Of a stretch of 12,905 nucleotides of DNA, positions 5,872 to 12,725 are shown one piece after another. The stretch's first letter is position 1; each line of letters begins with the position of its first letter. Source of the stretch: an uncultured Blautia sp. (GTDB lineage: Bacteria; Bacillota; Clostridia; Lachnospirales; Lachnospiraceae); NCBI GenBank assembly GCA_937893675.1, contig CALBGI010000017.1, forward strand, positions 1 through 12,905. The letters are read 5' to 3'. A program made the translations under genes and the position numbers. The notes under the pieces were generated by a model. The model made no database searches and was not told the DNA's origin. It was given only the letters and a program-made list of their open reading frames with translations.

Positions 5872-6728
5872 CGCATGTGACAAAGGAATATGGAGATAAA
5901 AGAGCGGTAAATGATTTTTCAGCGGTGCTCACAGAGGGTGTTTATGGGCTTCTGGGGGCGAACGGTGCCGGAAAAACCACTTTGATGCGCATGGTTTGTG
6001 ATGTTCTCAGAAAAACCAGCGGAAAAATTTTGTTTAACGACAGAGAAATTGAAGATCTGGGAGAGGAATATCGCAATGTTCTGGGGTATCTTCCCCAGGA
6101 TTTCGGGTATTATCCGGACTTTTCCGCAGAAAAATTTTTGCTTTATATGGCATCGCTCAAGGGCCTGGACAAAAGCTTTGCCAGGGAAAAAAGCGAGGAG
6201 CTTTTGGATCTGGTAGGTCTTTCTGAGGTGAAAAAGAAAAAGGTAAAAACTTTTTCCGGCGGCATGAAGCAGAGGCTTGGAATTGCGCAGGCGCTTTTAA
6301 ACAATCCGGATATTTTGGTTCTGGATGAGCCAACCGCCGGTCTGGACCCGAAGGAGAGGGTGCGCTTCCGAAATTTGATCAGTGCAATTTCCAAAAACAA
6401 GATTGTGCTTTTGTCCACCCACATTGTGTCTGATGTGGAGTATATTGCAGGGCAGATTCTGGTGATGAAGGAGGGAAGGCTTGTGGTGCAGGGGACTCCG
6501 GAGGAAATTGTGGAGCAGATGCAGGGGCTTGTCTGGGAAATGCAGGTGCCGGCGGGAGACGCAGAGCGCTATATGAACAGATTCAATGTGGGAAACCTTA
6601 GAAATGAGAGCGGCATGACCGTGCTTCGCATTGTGGGAGAATGTCCCGGGAAGGGCGCCGTTTTGGTACAGCCGAATCTGGAGGATTTCTATCTGCATCA
6701 TTTCGCAGAACAGGGAAAGGAGCTTTGA
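5856..6728 (+). CDS. ABC transporter ATP-binding protein
   Basis: The ATP-hydrolysing subunit of an ABC-2 type exporter, 290 residues. All nucleotide-binding motifs are present: Walker A GANGAGKT (34-41), Q-loop Q81 in YLPQD, signature FSGGMKQ (133-139), Walker B ILVLDE (153-158) and the switch His in STH (H189). The C-terminal 80 residues form the accessory domain usual in exporters of this class and show no conserved catalytic motif. The ATG at 5856 has GGAGGAG (5841-5847) eight nt upstream and overlaps the preceding gene by 16 nt. The permease begins 1 nt after its stop codon. The substrate cannot be told; related sigma-linked ABC pairs are thought to handle peptides, lipids or envelope-active drugs. 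Confidence 0.95.
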   Translation: MELRMTHVTKEYGDKRAVNDFSAVLTEGVYGLLGANGAGKTTLMRMVCDVLRKTSGKILFNDREIEDLGEEYRNVLGYLPQDFGYYPDFSAEKFLLYMASLKGLDKSFAREKSEELLDLVGLSEVKKKKVKTFSGGMKQRLGIAQALLNNPDILVLDEPTAGLDPKERVRFRNLISAISKNKIVLLSTHIVSDVEYIAGQILVMKEGRLVVQGTPEEIVEQMQGLVWEMQVPAGDAERYMNRFNVGNLRNESGMTVLRIVGECPGKGAVLVQPNLEDFYLHHFAEQGKEL

Positions 6729-6729
6729 C

Positions 6730-7782
6730 ATGGGGGAGTTGATAAAGTACGAATTTGAAAAAATATGCAGCCGCAGGCTGGTGTGGATCGGGCTGGGACT
6801 TCTTTTGTTTTTTAGCCTGATCACCAGCATGTTTCAGGGCGGCGCTTATGTGACGACCAGAGATGGGGAAACCCTTCGGGGAAAAGCGGCGGAACGCTAT
6901 ATTGACGAGCGGACACAGCTGTATGCAGGCCTTCTGAATGACGAAAAGAGAGAGGCTATTCTGGAAAACGAATCTTATGAAGGCGAGACTGAGGATGGGT
7001 ACAACAGCGCGATTCCTCTCTACCAGGCCATGGACTGGAATTTTGGGGAGGACGGTGATTTTGAGGGAATGACGGTGGATGAGGCTTACACCAAAAGAGG
7101 GATTACCGTGGAGGTTGCCAACACCAGAAGCTGGCAGATCCTCTTTAATCTGACCTCCACAGTCAACATGTTTCTGGGGGTTGTGATAGCCATAGCCGTT
7201 TCCGGTGTATTCTCGGAAGAATATACAAGAAAAACGGACGCGCTGATCCTCAGCTCCAAATATGGAAAGAATAGGTGTGTTTGGGCAAAAATCATAGCTT
7301 CGTTTCTTTTTGCCGGAATGAGCTATGCGCTGGCAATTTTAAGCCAGGCGATTCCCTTCCTTCTGAAATTCGGGCTCAAAGGCATAAATGGAGGTGTGCA
7401 GCTTGATATTTATAATGGGCTTTGCAGGGTTCCCTACACCTTGAGCTGCGGTCAGGCAGCCATGCTTTTGATCCTGGGAGGGGCGCTGGGCATGATCATG
7501 GCAACGGCCATGACGCTTCTCATTTCTGTATGGAGCAAAAGCTCCTTTGCAGCGGTGGTGATCTCCTGCTCGCTCTATCTGGCACCGATACTTCTTTCCA
7601 ATATCCTGCCGCTGGCGCTGGTGTCCTCGACAGCGGTAGGCGCCGGAACCGTGCCGGTGCTCACATTGGATTCCTGGCTTCATGTGCCTTTTTATGTGTG
7701 GCTTTGTGCGCTCGCGCTTCTCTGGGCGGCAGCCTCCTGGTTGGGTGTCAGACGGGTATTTGCGCGGCATGAGGTGCGGTGA
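6730..7782 (+). CDS. ABC-2 type transporter permease
   Basis: The membrane subunit that pairs with the ATPase immediately upstream, 350 residues. TM1 is at about 17-35, then a large probably extracytoplasmic domain of about 107 residues (36-142), then TM helices near 143-161, 188-212, 241-266, 271-292 and 318-338. After TM2 comes FSEEYTRKTDALILSSKYGK (162-181), the short cytoplasmic coupling segment typical of ABC-2 permeases. The chosen ATG at 6730 is 1 nt after the ATPase stop and has AAAGGAG (6716-6722) at 7 nt; an upstream in-frame start would lie deep inside the ATPase gene. It is the last gene of the sigma-led unit. No strong terminator follows, only a 5-bp hairpin (7783-7798). Confidence 0.9.
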   Translation: MGELIKYEFEKICSRRLVWIGLGLLLFFSLITSMFQGGAYVTTRDGETLRGKAAERYIDERTQLYAGLLNDEKREAILENESYEGETEDGYNSAIPLYQAMDWNFGEDGDFEGMTVDEAYTKRGITVEVANTRSWQILFNLTSTVNMFLGVVIAIAVSGVFSEEYTRKTDALILSSKYGKNRCVWAKIIASFLFAGMSYALAILSQAIPFLLKFGLKGINGGVQLDIYNGLCRVPYTLSCGQAAMLLILGGALGMIMATAMTLLISVWSKSSFAAVVISCSLYLAPILLSNILPLALVSSTAVGAGTVPVLTLDSWLHVPFYVWLCALALLWAAASWLGVRRVFARHEVR

Positions 7783-7794
7783 GCAAGTCAGCCC

Positions 7795-7824
7795 TTGCAA
7801 AATCCGGGGTGTTCATGATAAGAT
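7795..7824 (+). promoter_or_regulatory. Probable extended -10 promoter for the arginase-like/lgt pair
   Basis: TTGCAA (7795-7800) and TAAGAT (7819-7824) are 18 nt apart, and TG at 7816-7817 gives an extended -10 (TGnTAAGAT). Transcription would begin near 7831, which makes an ATG at 7831 almost leaderless and favours the ATG at 7861. Confidence 0.6.
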
Positions 7825-7860
7825 GAGGCTATGCGAAACGAAAAAAAAGAAATCACAATC

Positions 7861-8628
7861 ATGAATTTTTCTGGAATTTACGAGGAAATGGAATTCTGGA
7901 AGGGAAGAAAGGCAGGGTGGCTGGAGGTCCGTGACCTTCCGGGAACAAACTGCTACTGCGATGAGGCTGCGCGCAGAGAGCTTCTTCGGCAGACAAAAAG
8001 CTTTCCGGCAGGCAGCGTTCATTTTCTGGATTCCGGCAATTACCACTATATGAGCCGTCTTTGGTTGGAACAGGTGCAGGAGCCTTTTTGCCTGATCGTG
8101 TTCGACAATCATACGGATATGCAGCCACCTGCCTTCGGGGAGATTTTGTCCTGCGGCGGCTGGATCGCGGACAGCATAAGGGAGCTTCCCAACCTGGAAC
8201 AGGTGGTTCTGGTGGGACCGGATGAGGAGGCTTTTTCCCAGACCGAGCCGGAGCTTTGGGAGAGCGTTTCATTTTTCAGCCGGGAGCGTCTGGCGGTTTG
8301 GCGAGGGAGAAAAGCGCTGCAGAAAGAAGGGGGAGCGCTCCGGGAATTTTTTGAAGAAATACCGAAGGATTTACCGGTGTATCTCTCCATTGACAAGGAT
8401 GTTTTGTGCACAGAGGCAGCGGACACCAGCTGGAGCCAGGGAGAACTGACCCTTGAGGAGCTTCTGCAGATCCTGGATGGGATTTGCCGGGATTTTTCCG
8501 GAAGGATCCTCGGCGTGGACATCTGCGGGGAGAGCGAGCCGGGGAAGACGGAGTATACGCGCAATGATGCGGCGAACAAAAGCATTCTTGCGCTTCTGGA
8601 AAGAGAGGGTGTGACATATGAAGAATGA
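7861..8628 (+). CDS. Arginase/ureohydrolase-fold protein, substrate unknown
   Basis: A 255-residue member of the ureohydrolase (arginase/agmatinase) superfamily, which normally hydrolyses guanidino compounds at a two-manganese centre. The metal motifs are recognisable but divergent. DNHTD (82-86) matches the DAHxD motif and SIDKD (176-180) matches SxDxD. The first histidine motif, usually GGDHS, appears instead as GNYHY (H62). The DP that normally follows SxDxD is also missing. Metal binding therefore looks possible, but the substrate cannot be predicted. The start is a choice: the ATG at 7861 gives a natural leader from the promoter at 7795-7824, while the in-frame ATG at 7831 would add ten Lys/Glu-rich residues and sits at the predicted transcription start. 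Neither has a strong ribosome site. The 3' end overlaps lgt by 11 nt, so the two are probably coupled. Confidence 0.78.
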   Translation: MNFSGIYEEMEFWKGRKAGWLEVRDLPGTNCYCDEAARRELLRQTKSFPAGSVHFLDSGNYHYMSRLWLEQVQEPFCLIVFDNHTDMQPPAFGEILSCGGWIADSIRELPNLEQVVLVGPDEEAFSQTEPELWESVSFFSRERLAVWRGRKALQKEGGALREFFEEIPKDLPVYLSIDKDVLCTEAADTSWSQGELTLEELLQILDGICRDFSGRILGVDICGESEPGKTEYTRNDAANKSILALLEREGVTYEE

Positions 8629-9394
8629 GCTGCTGACGATAGGCCCTTTTACCCTGTACGGTTACGGACTGATGATTGCCGTTGGTATTTTTGCGGCTTA
8701 CGGAGTTCTGGAATATCGGGCAAGGAAGCAAAAAGTTTCCTCAGAGCATATTTTCTATGCAGTTCTCTGGTGCCTTCTGGGAGGCGGAATTGCCTCCAAG
8801 CTTTTGTTCTGGATCACGGAGTGGCAGGAGATTGTGGAAAATCCTGCGTTTATCCTTCAGACGCTGACAGACGGCTGGGTGGTGTACGGCGGTCTGATCG
8901 GAGGTGTGCTGGCAGGATATCTGTACTGCCGCGTCAAAAAGCTGCCGTTTCTGAACTATTTTGATTTGCTGGTGCCGTCGGTGGCTCTTGCCCAGGGCTT
9001 TGGCCGCATCGGCTGCTTTTTAGCCGGCTGCTGCTACGGCCTTGAAACGGCAGGCCCTCTTTCCGTGACCTTTACGGAATCAGAATTTGCGCCGAACAAC
9101 GTGCCGCTGATCCCCACACAGATCTATTCCAGTGTTCTGGACTTCCTTCATTTTGGAATCCTTTTATATCTGGCGAAGCACAAAAAGGCAGACGGCCAGG
9201 TGGCTGCCTGCTACGTGATTTTTTACAGCGTGGGACGATTTATCCTGGAATTTTTCCGGGGAGATATCCTGCGCGGAAGCGTGGGAGGGCTTTCTACTTC
9301 ACAGTTCATTGGAATTTTCACTGGCATTTTCGGCGCAGCGCTGCTTGTGTATGTGTCCAGGAGGGCTGCATACGGAAAAAAGAAACAGTCATAG
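8618..9394 (+). CDS. lgt: Prolipoprotein diacylglyceryl transferase
   Basis: An integral membrane enzyme that transfers diacylglycerol from phosphatidylglycerol to the lipobox cysteine of prelipoproteins, the first step of lipoprotein maturation; 258 residues. Visible family marks are the YGYGLMIAVGI start of TM1, the GGLIGG segment (91-96), the Lgt signature GRIGCFLAGCCYG (129-141) with R130, PTQIYSS (166-172), and the C-terminal GRFILEFFRGD with R207 and E211, which align with essential R239 and E243 of the E. coli enzyme. About seven membrane helices are present. Against E. coli, His103 corresponds to Y90 and Asn146 to C133; I believe such substitutions recur in Firmicute homologues. The start ATG 8618 overlaps the previous gene by 11 nt, with AGAGAGGG upstream. 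No terminator is evident before the protease gene 53 nt downstream. Confidence 0.9.
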   Translation: MKNELLTIGPFTLYGYGLMIAVGIFAAYGVLEYRARKQKVSSEHIFYAVLWCLLGGGIASKLLFWITEWQEIVENPAFILQTLTDGWVVYGGLIGGVLAGYLYCRVKKLPFLNYFDLLVPSVALAQGFGRIGCFLAGCCYGLETAGPLSVTFTESEFAPNNVPLIPTQIYSSVLDFLHFGILLYLAKHKKADGQVAACYVIFYSVGRFILEFFRGDILRGSVGGLSTSQFIGIFTGIFGAALLVYVSRRAAYGKKKQS

Positions 9395-9447
9395 GAACGA
9401 AGAGGAAATTCATATTCTGTAACAAGTATTTTCAGCAGGGAGCTCCT

Positions 9448-11196
9448 ATGCAGGAAGCAGGATATGAAAACAAAGAAATACAGATACAGCAGGAAATCCC
9501 CGAAGCCGACGGGCAGGGAGCGCAGATACCGCCCGCCCAGAATGAGGCTTACGGGGATTTTATCGTGAAATATGTGCAGAACATTCATGGCCCCATTGAT
9601 TTTGTATCGGATGCCAGTTTTCAGATCATCAATGAAATGTTCGGTGTGGTGTATGTGCCGCTGGGCGAGATCGAACCTCTGGAAATCAACAGCTATACCT
9701 ATAATTCCATTCCGAAATGCTACACTTACATGGATACGGAGGCGCTGGCGGCGTCCGGGATCCATCGGCTTCAGAATCACCCGTACCTGAAGCTTTTGGG
9801 CCAGGGGACGGTGGTAGCTGTGATCGATTCCGGGATTGATTATCAGAATCCTGTGTTTCGGGGCAGCGGAGGAAGCAAAATACAGTATCTCTGGGATCAG
9901 ACACTGGAGGGGGAGGATAACAGAGTTCCTTACGGCCGGCTGTTTACCAAGGAAGACATTGACTGGGCGCTCGCGCAGGAAAATCCTCTGGAGACGGTGC
10001 CGTCGGCAGACGAGAACGGTCACGGAACCGCACTGGCAGCGATTGCTGCGGGAAACGCGGTGACTGCGGAGGATTTTTCCGGGGTGGCGCCGGAGGCCGG
10101 GCTTATTGTGGTAAAACTGAAACCAGCCAAAAGATATCTGCGGGAATTTTATCTTTATCCGGAGACCGCAGAGGTGTTTCAGGAAAACGATGTGATGCTG
10201 GGAATTGCTTATGCCAACCGGTTTGCAAGGATGCTTGGCATGCCTTTGTCCGTGTGCCTCGGACTTGGCAGCAGTCAGGGGGCTCATGAGGGAACCAGCC
10301 CTCTGTGCCAGTATTTGGATTATGTGACTGGGTTTACCCAGATTTCCGTCTCAGCGGCAGCAGGCAATGAGGGAAATGCGCGTCACCACTACACGGCAGA
10401 GCTCTCCTCGCAAAACAGAGAAGCCGTGGCGGAGCTTAAGGTCGCAGAGCTGGAAAGCGGCTTTACCATGGAGCTTTGGGGCACGCCACCGGAAACCTAT
10501 GTGGTTTCTGTGCAGTCACCGACAGGAGAGACGCTGGAGGTAAGCCGATATCTGGGAACAGGGACACAGAGGCTGTCCTTTGTTTTTGTGGAAACGCAGA
10601 TTCTGGTGAATTACGTGGCCATTGAGCGGCAGACGGGAAATCCGCTGGTGTATTTTCGCTTCCTTCATCCGGCTGCCGGTGTCTGGAAAATCCGTGTGCG
10701 GCTGGAGGACGGGCAGACCTCCCGGTTCCATATCTGGCTTCCGGTGACCGGGCTGGTCTCGGCGGATACGTATTTTTTGGAGCCCTCGCCCTACAATACC
10801 GTGACTTCCCCGGGAGATACCAGGGAGGGAATCACAGTGACTGCTTACCAGCACCGCGACAACAGTCTGTATCTCAATGCCAGCCGGGGATTTGCCCCGG
10901 ATGGAATGGTGACGCCGGAGCTGGCGGCTCCCGGCGTTGGGATCAAGGTGCCGACTCTGACCGGCGGATATGGGGAACGGTCCGGGAGCAGTCTTGCCAC
11001 AGCGCAGACGGCGGGCGTGGCAGCACTGCTTTTTGAGTGGGCCATTATCCGGGAAAATGAATTGTTTTTTTCCGGAACCAGTGTAAAAAATTATCTGCTC
11101 CGCGGTGCCAGCCGAGAGAGCGGCATGGTCTATCCCAATCCGGAATGGGGATATGGGCGCATGGATTTATATCGGACATTCGAGCTGCTGACATAA
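9448..11196 (+). CDS. Csp-like subtilisin-family (S8) serine protease
   Basis: A 582-residue subtilase resembling the Csp germination proteases of Clostridia. The catalytic triad is complete: D127 in VIDSGID, H192 in NGHGTA, S515 in SGSSLATA, with the oxyanion Asn N307 in AAAGNEGN. The motif after the Ser has Ala (A519) where most subtilases have Pro. Residues 1 to about 95 look like an attached prodomain. The 200-odd residues between N307 and S515 are longer than in plain subtilisins and fit the beta-rich jelly-roll insert known from CspB. There is no signal peptide, so it is cytoplasmic or, if Csp-like, packaged in spores. The ATG at 9448 follows AGGGAG (9437-9442). Csp proteases activate the cortex hydrolase SleC, but many Lachnospiraceae carry several such proteases of unknown role. 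No sleC or spore gene is visible here. Confidence 0.88.
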   Translation: MQEAGYENKEIQIQQEIPEADGQGAQIPPAQNEAYGDFIVKYVQNIHGPIDFVSDASFQIINEMFGVVYVPLGEIEPLEINSYTYNSIPKCYTYMDTEALAASGIHRLQNHPYLKLLGQGTVVAVIDSGIDYQNPVFRGSGGSKIQYLWDQTLEGEDNRVPYGRLFTKEDIDWALAQENPLETVPSADENGHGTALAAIAAGNAVTAEDFSGVAPEAGLIVVKLKPAKRYLREFYLYPETAEVFQENDVMLGIAYANRFARMLGMPLSVCLGLGSSQGAHEGTSPLCQYLDYVTGFTQISVSAAAGNEGNARHHYTAELSSQNREAVAELKVAELESGFTMELWGTPPETYVVSVQSPTGETLEVSRYLGTGTQRLSFVFVETQILVNYVAIERQTGNPLVYFRFLHPAAGVWKIRVRLEDGQTSRFHIWLPVTGLVSADTYFLEPSPYNTVTSPGDTREGITVTAYQHRDNSLYLNASRGFAPDGMVTPELAAPGVGIKVPTLTGGYGERSGSSLATAQTAGVAALLFEWAIIRENELFFSGTSVKNYLLRGASRESGMVYPNPEWGYGRMDLYRTFELLT

Positions 11197-11330
11197 TTCT
11201 CGAAAATGTGCCCAAGAAACAGCGGGAAAGTTTGGCAGTATTGACAACAAAGATTTTTAGGTACACTAATTGTTTTTGAGACTCTCATTTGTTATACTGA
11301 AGGTAACGAAATTCAGTATGGGAGGGCAAG
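11197..11330 (+). promoter_or_regulatory. Promoter region of the NCS2 permease, with two candidate promoters
   Basis: The stronger candidate is TTGTTT (11270-11275), 17 nt, then TATACT (11293-11298) with an extended TG at 11290-11291; transcription would begin near 11305. An upstream candidate has a perfect TTGACA (11241-11246) but a poor -10 (ACTAAT at 11265-11270 after 18 nt). The leader is at most about 55 nt, too short for a purine riboswitch. No clear terminator for the protease gene is seen; only a mismatched 7-bp stem (TGCCCAA with TTTGGCA) lacking a U tract. Confidence 0.65.
11294..11319. repeat. 8-bp inverted repeat over the -10 region, just before the permease ribosome site
   Basis: ATACTGAA (11294-11301) and TTCAGTAT (11312-11319) are perfect inverted copies with a 10-nt loop. 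The left arm overlaps the -10 box TATACT, and the right arm abuts the ribosome site GGGAGGG (11320-11326). It could be an operator, or an RNA hairpin present only in transcripts from the upstream promoter. Confidence 0.6.
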
Positions 11331-12725
11331 ATGAAACGAGGCAGTATTTTTGAACAGGATGGGTTTCCCAATCCTGGAGAAGCCTTTCCGTTGGCTTTAC
11401 AGCATGTAGTAGCCATGATCGTGGGCTGTGTGACGCCTGCGATCATCGTGGCAGGTGCCGGCGGCCTGAGCAGCAGGGAACAGGTGATCCTCATTCAGGC
11501 CGCGCTGGTGGTGTCGGCGGTTTCGACGATCCTGCAGCTTTTTCCCATTGGCGGAAAACGATCTCGCTTTGCCATTGGCTCCGGGCTTCCCATGATCATG
11601 GGCGTCAGCTTTGCCTATGTCCCAAGTATGCAGGCCATAGCGGAGGATTATGGGATAAGCACCATTCTGGGCGCACAGATCGTGGGCGGTGTGGTTGCCG
11701 TGATCATGGGGCTTCTGGTAAAAAAGATCCGCGTGTTCTTTCCGCCGTTGATCACGGGAACTGTGGTGTTTACCATTGGTCTGTCTCTGTATCCCACGGC
11801 GATCAACTACATGGCGGGAGGAACCAGCAATCCGGATTATGGCTCCTGGCAGAACTGGCTGGTGGCATTTTTTACTCTGGCAGTTGTGACAGCGCTCAAC
11901 CATTTTGGAAAAGGGATCTGGAAACTGGCCTCCATTCTGATCGGTATCCTTGCCGGCTATCTGGTGTCTATTCCCTTCGGCATGGTGGATCTGTCCGGTG
12001 TGGGGCAGGCAAGCATGGTACAGCTTCCGCAGTTTATGCATTTTGGGATAGAGTTTGAGATTTCCTCCTGCGTGGCGATCGGCATTTTGTTTGCCATTAA
12101 CTCCGTGCAGGCCATCGGAGATTATTCCGCTACCACCATCGGAGCCATGAACCGTACACCGAAGGACAAGGAGCTGCAGAGCGGTATTGTGGCTTACGGT
12201 CTCACAAATGTGGTGGGCGCATTGTTCGGCGGCCTTCCCACGGCTACATACAGCCAGAATGTAGGCATCGTCACCACCACCAAGGTGATCAACCGCTGGG
12301 TGCTGGGGCTGTCCGCCCTCCTTCTCGGCATTGCCGGGATCGTGCCGAAATTTTCCGCACTTTTGACGACCATTCCCCAGTGTGTGCTTGGCGGCGCCAC
12401 GGTGTCTGTGTTTGCCTCCATTGCCATGACCGGCATGAAGCTGGTGGCCTCTGCGGAAATGGATTACCGCAATTCTTCCATTGTAGGGTTGGCGGCAGCG
12501 CTTGGTATGGGCGTGTCCCAGGCAACAGCAGCCCTGGCTACATTCCCGGAGTGGGTGACCACCATTTTTGGCAAATCTCCGGTGGTGCTGGCGACCTTGA
12601 TCGCAGTGATTTTGAACATGGTTCTTCCGAAGACCAGAAATGTGGAGAAGGAAGAGGCACGGCAGGAAGCTCGCGTACAGGAAAAAATAAAAGAAGACCG
12701 CTTGAAGCGGGAGAAATCAGAGTAA
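11331..12725 (+). CDS. NCS2-family nucleobase (xanthine/uracil type) permease
   Basis: A membrane symporter of the nucleobase-ascorbate transporter family (NCS2) that would import a purine or pyrimidine base; 464 residues with about 14 hydrophobic segments. The family motif QNVGIVTTTK (309-318) is intact, and the TM1 motif ALQHVVAM (22-29) has the conserved QH with H24. In TM8 the segment is VQAIGDYSA (259-267): Gln260 stands where characterised members (UraA, XanQ, UapA) have the essential substrate-contacting Glu of the E-x-[IV]-G-D motif. The substrate is therefore uncertain. The last 30 residues are a highly charged cytoplasmic tail. The start ATG 11331 has GGGAGGG (11320-11326) four nt upstream. 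It appears to be a single gene, with no purine-salvage enzyme beside it in this window. Confidence 0.92.
   Translation: MKRGSIFEQDGFPNPGEAFPLALQHVVAMIVGCVTPAIIVAGAGGLSSREQVILIQAALVVSAVSTILQLFPIGGKRSRFAIGSGLPMIMGVSFAYVPSMQAIAEDYGISTILGAQIVGGVVAVIMGLLVKKIRVFFPPLITGTVVFTIGLSLYPTAINYMAGGTSNPDYGSWQNWLVAFFTLAVVTALNHFGKGIWKLASILIGILAGYLVSIPFGMVDLSGVGQASMVQLPQFMHFGIEFEISSCVAIGILFAINSVQAIGDYSATTIGAMNRTPKDKELQSGIVAYGLTNVVGALFGGLPTATYSQNVGIVTTTKVINRWVLGLSALLLGIAGIVPKFSALLTTIPQCVLGGATVSVFASIAMTGMKLVASAEMDYRNSSIVGLAAALGMGVSQATAALATFPEWVTTIFGKSPVVLATLIAVILNMVLPKTRNVEKEEARQEARVQEKIKEDRLKREKSE

Noticed and set aside
7783..7798. Hairpin GCAAG/CTTGC after the ABC permease as a terminator
   Set aside because: It has only five base pairs, no U tract, and overlaps the -35 of the next promoter.
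9223..10287. 354-codon frame on the minus strand
   Set aside because: It is a shadow of lgt and the Csp-like protease, both of which have full family motifs; the reverse product shows none.
11305..11330. Possible purine riboswitch before the NCS2 permease
   Set aside because: The leader is about 25 to 55 nt and lacks the conserved purine aptamer core; there is no room for it.
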